Shown: in pieces, positions 60,184 through 64,000 of the stretch
Position numbering within the stretch: position 1 is the first letter of the stretch
How the letters are laid out: each line of letters begins with the position of its first letter
Assembly: GCA_013002535.1 (NCBI GenBank)
Contig: JABDJK010000001.1
Coordinates: forward strand, 1-64,000
Source: Hyphococcus sp.
GTDB taxonomy: Bacteria > Pseudomonadota > Alphaproteobacteria > Caulobacterales > Parvularculaceae
Reading direction: 5' to 3'
Length of the DNA: 64,000 nt
The notes under the pieces: generated by a model
The model's database searches: none
What the model saw: the letters and a program-made list of their open reading frames with translations, nothing else
What the model was told of the DNA's origin: nothing
Position numbers and translations under genes: made by a program

Positions 60184-62574
60184 TTGGCTGACGCCTCGAA
60201 CGAAAACTTGCCAGCAACTGACGTAAGCCCTTGGCCCCATGGCGATGGCGCGCGCGTGTTATTTATCATAGAGCGCGAAGACGAAGCCGACGAAGAAATT
60301 GCGCGCAAATGGATCGAAAAATTCAAACCGTCAAACTCCAGCGATGCGATGTACGCCTTTGTTGACGCGGAAGATGCTTTAACCCAACTGGGCCTTGAAG
60401 TCGTGAATACAGCCCCAGGCGATGTAATCGTCATACCAGTCGCAGCTGTCTGGTCGAAAACTGGCCGCCGCCTTGGCGACCGCTTAATCGGACGAATCAA
60501 TGCCGGTTCGGGCGCCGCTCGAAAACGCAAAGCGGCGGCATCACGACCCGACGCCTGCACAATGGTCGTTGGCGAAGCTGCAAGTCTTGATGCGCTTCGT
60601 GAACGCTTCCAGCGCAAGACCGGCGCATCAACCGATGCGGGGTTTACGAATTATGTCGCTCGCCAGGCGGTTCTCACCCTTGACCGCGAACGGCGCAAAG
60701 TTGACGGCGCTGAAATTAAACTGCCCCGTTTCGTTGCCGATGCAATCATGGCGCGCTCGGATTTTCGCGAAGACTTACAAACAATTGCCGATGAAACTGG
60801 CGCGCCTCTCTCAGAAGTCGAGGAAGAAGCACGCGCCTGTCTTTTGGAAATCGCACCGGCGCCAGCCCGATTTTATGTCGACGCCATGGCGAAATTCGTC
60901 AAATCCGTCTGCTCCATGGGATACGATCCGGACATCGTTTATGACGAAAACGAAGCGCGCCGGATCGGTGAAATCGTCAAAACCAAACCGACGGCAATAT
61001 TGTTCACGCACAAATCGCATGTTGACGGGATGGCGCTGATCCACTTTGGCCATGAACGAAAGTTTCCGCTACTTCATATGATCGGCGGCATCAACATGAA
61101 GTTCATGGGCGTCGGATCGCTCGCGAAAAAAAGCGGCGCAGTTTTTATTCGCCGCAGCTTTCAGGAAAACCCGATCTACAAGATCGCCTTGCGGCATTAC
61201 CTGTCATACGTCCTTGAAAAACGATTTCCCGTGGCCTGGTCGCTGGAAGGCACGCGCTCGCGCATCGGCAAGCTCATGCCTCCGCGCTACGGCATTTTGA
61301 AATATGTGATGGAGTCGGCCTACAAAAACGGGATTGATGATCTCCAGATCATTCCGGTTTCCATCTATTACGATCTCATTCCGGATATCGACTCATACGC
61401 ATCTGAGCAATCCGGCGCGACCAAGCGAAAGGAAAGCCTTTCGTGGTTCGTTGGCTTTGTCGCAGGTATGCGCAAACCCCTCGGGCGCATTTTCATGAAA
61501 TTCGGCGATCCTATCGCGGCGGACGTTTCTGTCATGAGCGACGACAGCCGCGACAATGCCGGTTTGTCGCTGGAGTTGCGCAAGATCGCGTTTGAAGCGG
61601 CCGTCAATATCAATTCCGTAACGCCGTTGACCTCGTCGGGTCTTATCTCGTTCATCATGTTAAGCGCGGCGCCGCAGGCGCTCACCGAAACCGAAATCAT
61701 TCGCGCGCTCATCCGCCTGCGCGATTGGGCAGTCGCTCGAAACATTCCATTGACCGATGACTTCAATGAAGCCGACCAGGACAAAATCCGCAAAGTGGCG
61801 GGCGCCATGATCGAAGTCGGACTGGTAAAACGCTATGAAGAAGGCGTGGAAACTTTATACGGCATCGCAAAGGGTCAGGAATTTACGGTCAGTTATTATC
61901 GCAACACGGTGATGCATTTCTTCATCAATAATGCCATCGCTGAACTGGCGCTCGCCAAAGCCATTGAAAATGACGGCGCCGCGCCGACGGATTCATTCCA
62001 TGACGGCGCTCTCGCTTTGCGTGATCTGTTCAAGTTTGAATTTTTCTATCCGCCTAGCATCACCTTCACCGAAAAAATTATCGACGAACTCGACAGCCAG
62101 TGCGCCGACTGGCAGGCGCGCCTCAATGAGGGCGGCCGTGCGATTGAGACGATCCTAGAACAGATGCAACCGCTCTTCGCCCACGGCGCACTCAAGCCTT
62201 ATATCGAAGCGTACAGCGTTGCTGCAGATGCGCTTTACCGCTTGCCCACAGACAGCGCGCCGGACGAAAAGGCGTTTCTTGCCGAATGCCTGAAATTGGG
62301 CCGTGACGCCGTTTTGCGCCAACGTATTTCCGGCGAAGAATCCATCGCCAAGCTGCTCTACTCAAACGCCTATCAACTGGCGGATAATCGCGGCCTTATC
62401 GGCGGCGCCAGCGGAAAATTAGCCGAAAAACGCGCAGCCTTTGCCAAAGAAATGCGCGGTTGGCAGCGGCGCCTGCGCCTCATTGAAACGATCGATGCGC
62501 GCCGCCGCGCAGCCGAAGAATTTCAACAAGACGCGACACGCGCCGGCGCCGAACCGCTTCAGGCAGCGCAATAA
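60184..62574 (+). CDS. plsB: Glycerol-3-phosphate 1-O-acyltransferase, PlsB type
   Basis: 796 residues with a TTG start and GGGAG six bases upstream. PlsB acyltransferase blocks: THKSHVDGMAL (His276, Asp281), GVGSLAKKSGAVFIRRSF, SLEGTRSRIGK, and IIPVSIYYD, with the long C-terminal region found in PlsB. It acylates the sn-1 position of glycerol 3-phosphate from acyl-CoA or acyl-ACP. The first 230 residues are a divergent N-terminal domain. It is third in the operon after gpsA. Confidence 0.9.
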   Translation: MADASNENLPATDVSPWPHGDGARVLFIIEREDEADEEIARKWIEKFKPSNSSDAMYAFVDAEDALTQLGLEVVNTAPGDVIVIPVAAVWSKTGRRLGDRLIGRINAGSGAARKRKAAASRPDACTMVVGEAASLDALRERFQRKTGASTDAGFTNYVARQAVLTLDRERRKVDGAEIKLPRFVADAIMARSDFREDLQTIADETGAPLSEVEEEARACLLEIAPAPARFYVDAMAKFVKSVCSMGYDPDIVYDENEARRIGEIVKTKPTAILFTHKSHVDGMALIHFGHERKFPLLHMIGGINMKFMGVGSLAKKSGAVFIRRSFQENPIYKIALRHYLSYVLEKRFPVAWSLEGTRSRIGKLMPPRYGILKYVMESAYKNGIDDLQIIPVSIYYDLIPDIDSYASEQSGATKRKESLSWFVGFVAGMRKPLGRIFMKFGDPIAADVSVMSDDSRDNAGLSLELRKIAFEAAVNINSVTPLTSSGLISFIMLSAAPQALTETEIIRALIRLRDWAVARNIPLTDDFNEADQDKIRKVAGAMIEVGLVKRYEEGVETLYGIAKGQEFTVSYYRNTVMHFFINNAIAELALAKAIENDGAAPTDSFHDGALALRDLFKFEFFYPPSITFTEKIIDELDSQCADWQARLNEGGRAIETILEQMQPLFAHGALKPYIEAYSVAADALYRLPTDSAPDEKAFLAECLKLGRDAVLRQRISGEESIAKLLYSNAYQLADNRGLIGGASGKLAEKRAAFAKEMRGWQRRLRLIETIDARRRAAEEFQQDATRAGAEPLQAAQ

Positions 62575-62654
62575 TATTTGATATGCCGCTGGCAAGACTT
62601 CATTGAGCAGTCTCCGCTATGGATGGTCGGAACAGTTAACAGAATGGAAACGAC

Positions 62655-64000
62655 ATGGAACAGTTGAGCGCCCAAGACGCCCAGTTCCTATACATGGAAG
62701 ACGCCGATATCGTCGCCAATATCACCGGCGCCTATATCTGCGACCAATCAACGGCGCCCGGCGGCATCGTGCGTTTCCGCGATATTGTTTCCTCCATTGA
62801 AGAGCGGCTCAAATACTGCCCGTTTTTCAAACGCAAACTGATGCGTGTGCCGATGGAAATGGATTACCCCTATTGGGTCGATGATCCGCATTTCGATATT
62901 GAATATCACGTTCATCATGCGCGCCTGCCACAGCCCGCCGACTGGCGGCAATTCTGTATTCATTTCGCGCGCTATCATTCGCGGCCTCTTGATCTCGGAC
63001 GCCCGCTTTGGGAAATGTATATCGTTGAGGGTCTAGACAATGTCGACGGCATTCCAAAGGGAAGCTTTGCGGTCATCGGAAAGGTGCATCATGCTGTGCT
63101 CGACGGCACGGCGGCGATCCAGATGCTCGGCGCGCTCATGGATATTTCGCCGGAAGGCCCGCCAATATTCCAATATCCGCCAACTGAAGGCCCTGGCCCC
63201 GCGGAACCGCTGCCGGCGCTCCTGGCCCGCGCCAGCCTCAACAATGCGCGTTCGCCCATGCGGTTCGCAGACGCCGTAAGGCGATCGAGCCCGCAGATCG
63301 CTCGTGCCGTCGCAGGTTTCGGCGCTTCACGCTTGCGCCGTGAAAAATCAGCTGGCGTTCCGCATACAATTTTCAACGACAAGGTGTCGCCGCATAAATC
63401 GTTCGACGCGGTTGAATTCGACCTCGCGGATTTCAAAATGATCCGGACCGCCTATCCGGAAGCGAAGGTCAACGACGTCGTTCTTGCGACCGTAGGCGGC
63501 GGTTTGCGCAAATATCTGAAGTCAAAAGACGAGCTGCCGAAGCAACCGCTCATCGCCATGGCGCCGATCAACGCGCGCACTGATGACAAGTCCAATAAAG
63601 ACGCCGGCAACAATATCAGCGCGATGACCGTGCCGCTGTTCACGACAATCGGACACCCGGTCGAACGCCTGAAAGCAGTGACGTTAGCGACCCGCAAGAC
63701 CAAGGCTGCGAAGGACGGCGTCGGCGCACGCTTGCTCACCGATCTTTCACAACAGGTCCCCGCGGCGATGATGGCGCTTGGCAGCCGGTTTGCGGCGCAA
63801 GCACTGTCAAACGGCATGACCATGAACAATTTGATTGTCTCGAATGTGCCCGGGCCCCAGGTCCCGCTCTATTTCTGCGGCGCCAAGATGGAAAAAATGT
63901 ACGGTATGGCGCCCCTCGGCCCCGGCATGGGACTTTTCATCACGACGCCGAGTTACAACGGCAAGATATCCTTCGGCGTTACCTGCACTCGTGAGATCAT
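62655..64000 (+). CDS. Wax ester synthase / diacylglycerol acyltransferase (WS/DGAT), partial
   Basis: 448 residues visible from ATG 62655, continuing past the right edge. The condensing motif HHAVLDG (His145-Gly151) is intact, preceded by a long N-terminal fold (FRDIVSSIEERLKYCPFFKR) and followed by DFKMIRTAYPEAKVNDVVLA and SNVPGPQVPLYFCGA. WS/DGAT enzymes use acyl-CoA with a long-chain alcohol or diacylglycerol to make wax ester or triacylglycerol. It lies 80 bp after plsB and reads in the same direction, the expected final step of the operon. Confidence 0.93.
   Translation, partial: MEQLSAQDAQFLYMEDADIVANITGAYICDQSTAPGGIVRFRDIVSSIEERLKYCPFFKRKLMRVPMEMDYPYWVDDPHFDIEYHVHHARLPQPADWRQFCIHFARYHSRPLDLGRPLWEMYIVEGLDNVDGIPKGSFAVIGKVHHAVLDGTAAIQMLGALMDISPEGPPIFQYPPTEGPGPAEPLPALLARASLNNARSPMRFADAVRRSSPQIARAVAGFGASRLRREKSAGVPHTIFNDKVSPHKSFDAVEFDLADFKMIRTAYPEAKVNDVVLATVGGGLRKYLKSKDELPKQPLIAMAPINARTDDKSNKDAGNNISAMTVPLFTTIGHPVERLKAVTLATRKTKAAKDGVGARLLTDLSQQVPAAMMALGSRFAAQALSNGMTMNNLIVSNVPGPQVPLYFCGAKMEKMYGMAPLGPGMGLFITTPSYNGKISFGVTCTREI

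Overview
The window reads as chromosomal DNA of a flagellated alphaproteobacterium of moderate GC, closest in gene content to the Caulobacterales / Parvularculales / Hyphomonadaceae group. Pointers are the histidine phosphotransferase ChpT of the CckA-ChpT-CtrA relay, the flgF-flgG-flgA-flgH order, a fliL-fliM operon continuing into a PflI/DUF6468-like gene and a MotE-like gene, DUF1150, TIGR02301, and the lptC-lptA-lptB-rpoN-hpf-ptsN block. Placement below class is inference from gene content only.

Layout. 0-10.2 kb is accessory in character: a truncated hemoglobin, a DUF998 membrane protein, a TIR/TolB-like/TPR protein, a double VOC protein, an unrecognised exported protein, a membrane-anchored FAH-family protein, a CadC-type winged-helix/TolB-like/TPR protein and a UrcA-like protein. 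The gaps between them carry a degenerate interspersed repeat. This stretch ends at the 3' end of a tRNA-Thr(UGU). 10.4-12.9 kb holds a cytochrome c lipoprotein and a sulfite-oxidase-type molybdoenzyme with its own cytochrome c. 13-16 kb holds a class II aldolase, EgtB and NAD kinase. 16-26 kb is flagellar: a degenerate EAL protein, then divergent operons (fliL-fliM-pflI-like-motE-like-TPR leftward, flgFGAH rightward) sharing a 226-bp control region with an excellent sigma-54 promoter. 26-32.8 kb has hppD-marR-lipase behind a perfect palindrome, a VapE-like remnant, maiA, a gamma carbonic anhydrase and a DUF819 protein. 32.9-41.6 kb is housekeeping (penicillin acylase family, SRAP, NUDIX, pyrC, ygfZ, tag, KAS III, RNase D). 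41.7-46.5 kb is LPS transport plus rpoN, hpf and ptsN. 47-50.3 kb holds a threonine dehydratase, uppP, a response regulator and chpT. 50.3-56 kb is the ydbH-ynbE-ydbL envelope lipid operon facing an M23 endopeptidase. 56.6-64 kb holds a monoacylglycerol-lipase-like hydrolase divergent from a four-gene glycerolipid operon: HAD-PlsC fusion, gpsA, PlsB-type acyltransferase and WS/DGAT, which runs off the right edge.

Links between regions. rpoN at 43.8 kb supplies the sigma factor needed by the promoter at 22.85 kb. hppD and maiA are two steps of tyrosine/homogentisate breakdown. The right-hand operon could carry carbon from dihydroxyacetone phosphate to triacylglycerol or wax ester. The ydbH operon, uppP and the lpt genes all concern envelope lipid traffic. 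No CRISPR array, insertion sequence, integrase, rRNA or phage structural gene was recognised.
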